A stretch of DNA of 64,000 bases from Alphaproteobacteria bacterium (lineage in GTDB: Bacteria > Pseudomonadota > Alphaproteobacteria > CAAGCB01 > CAG-977). Position 1 is the stretch's first letter; every line of letters starts with the position of its first letter. The stretch is taken from positions 1 through 64,000 of the forward strand of contig JAFZYY010000009.1 in NCBI GenBank assembly GCA_017616015.1, read 5' to 3'. Below, one piece after another: positions 63,401 through 64,000 of this stretch. The notes below the pieces were generated by a model. It saw only the letters and a program-made list of their open reading frames with translations. It did not search any database and was not told where the DNA came from. The position numbers and the translations under genes were made by a program.

Positions 63401-64000
63401 CTAATTTTGCATGGTGTCAAGCGAAAAATAGCTTAAAGCGTTTTCATACCGTTCCTGATCCAATAAAAACAGGCGAGCCGTTTCGTTTTCCAACGGATTG
63501 TCCTTGCGCGTTTGCCGCGGGCAGATTTCCAGTCCTTTCTGTCTTTCGGCCTCTGTTCCTTTTCGCCAAGGCTCGATGTTCGTTTGAACAATCAGTCTGT
63601 CTATGTCCCTTAAGGTTCTGTTTGAAGTGCAAATATTCGGGTAAATGCCGTAACCCTGCGGCGAAAAACCGGACGGCAAATAATACTGCGCCCATGTCAG
63701 ATATATTTCTCCGCCGCTGGGAAGCGTTTCATTCGCCTGAATAACGCTTTTGCCGTAAGAAGGCGTGCCGATGACGATCGCGTGTCTGTATTCCTGCAAA
63801 ACGCCCGCGAAAAATTCGGCGCTGGAAGCCGTCTGAGCGTCGATTAAAACGGCAATCGGATAAACGGGGCGTCTTTTTTGGAACGTTGAAATATACTGAT
63901 GTTGCGTATCTTTATGCCGTCCTGCCGTTTTGATAATTAACAAATCTTCGGGCAGGAACATATCCGCCGCCAAAACGGCTTCTTTTAACAGCCCGCCGGT
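63401..64000 (-). CDS. S41 (CtpA-type) C-terminal processing peptidase, 3' part, cut by window edge
   Basis: The frame stays open to the window end and enters with TGGLLKEAVLAADMFLPED, the typical S41 core. The catalytic Ser lies in TASSAEFFAGVLQ and the Lys in GTPSYGKSVIQA. The following region, ending in QGYGIYPNI, fits the end of the protease domain, and the last 80 residues are a C-terminal extension. S41 enzymes cut periplasmic or envelope proteins. The PDZ domain and start lie outside the window. Confidence 0.9.
   Translation of the reverse strand, partial: TGGLLKEAVLAADMFLPEDLLIIKTAGRHKDTQHQYISTFQKRRPVYPIAVLIDAQTASSAEFFAGVLQEYRHAIVIGTPSYGKSVIQANETLPSGGEIYLTWAQYYLPSGFSPQGYGIYPNICTSNRTLRDIDRLIVQTNIEPWRKGTEAERQKGLEICPRQTRKDNPLENETARLFLLDQERYENALSYFSLDTMQN

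Overview
The window looks like a chromosomal piece of an alphaproteobacterium with a small, moderately GC genome. It carries a near-complete dcw (division and cell wall) cluster, a meso-DAP type MurE, an FtsZ with a long linker ending in a conserved C-terminal peptide, yajC-secD-secF, rnpB and a tripartite RND pump. I cannot name the species. A gut or host-associated lineage is only a guess.

Layout: 1-145 holds a structured sequence resembling the right end of an IS200/IS605-type element. 210-7777 (minus strand) carries ettA and a lemA operon with three tandem DUF2207 membrane proteins plus the decayed 5' relic of a fourth. 7864-10644 holds a B3/B4-domain protein, a GltD/PreT-like flavoprotein and a nucleotidyltransferase. 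10740-13742 (plus) is yajC-secD-secF, ending at a terminator shared with the convergent dcw cluster. 13785-30624 (minus) is mraZ-rsmH-ftsL-ftsI-murE::murF-mraY-ftsW-murG-murC-murB-ddl-ftsQ-ftsA-ftsZ. murE and murF are fused and murD is missing from its usual place. A long array of TGGGA boxes, mostly 10 bp apart, precedes mraZ. 31000-33235 holds rnpB, an AmpD-type amidase, a nitroreductase and a tRNA-editing protein. 33300-34924 contains a structured small RNA and an isolated phage terminase large subunit. 34921-40594 is an RND efflux operon.

40707-61164 (minus, about 20 kb) is a surface-glycan cluster of 18 genes. Three of its enzymes (a PEP-synthase-like kinase, a nucleotidyltransferase and a class I glutamine amidotransferase) match the types that make the cytidine diphosphoramidate precursor of O-methyl phosphoramidate in Campylobacter jejuni. 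Here the kinase carries an extra N-terminal cytidylyltransferase domain and lies next to a sulfotransferase-fold gene. The rest suggests an acylated amino sugar (FdtA-like cupin, DegT aminotransferase, KAS III, ACP, FemAB/GNAT and NeuD-like acyltransferases) and phospho-decoration (CDP-glycerol transferase-like protein, two membrane alkaline-phosphatase-superfamily proteins, a methyltransferase). A 9-G tract near the start of the CDP-glycerol transferase-like gene makes phase variation plausible.

61446-64000 holds rlmJ, an isolated terminase-small-subunit-like gene, an ankyrin protein, rpmG and a cut-off S41 protease. The two terminase-type genes, 29 kb apart and each in a non-phage setting, share an AT-rich upstream element. 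That raises the possibility of a dispersed, domesticated phage or gene-transfer-agent packaging set.
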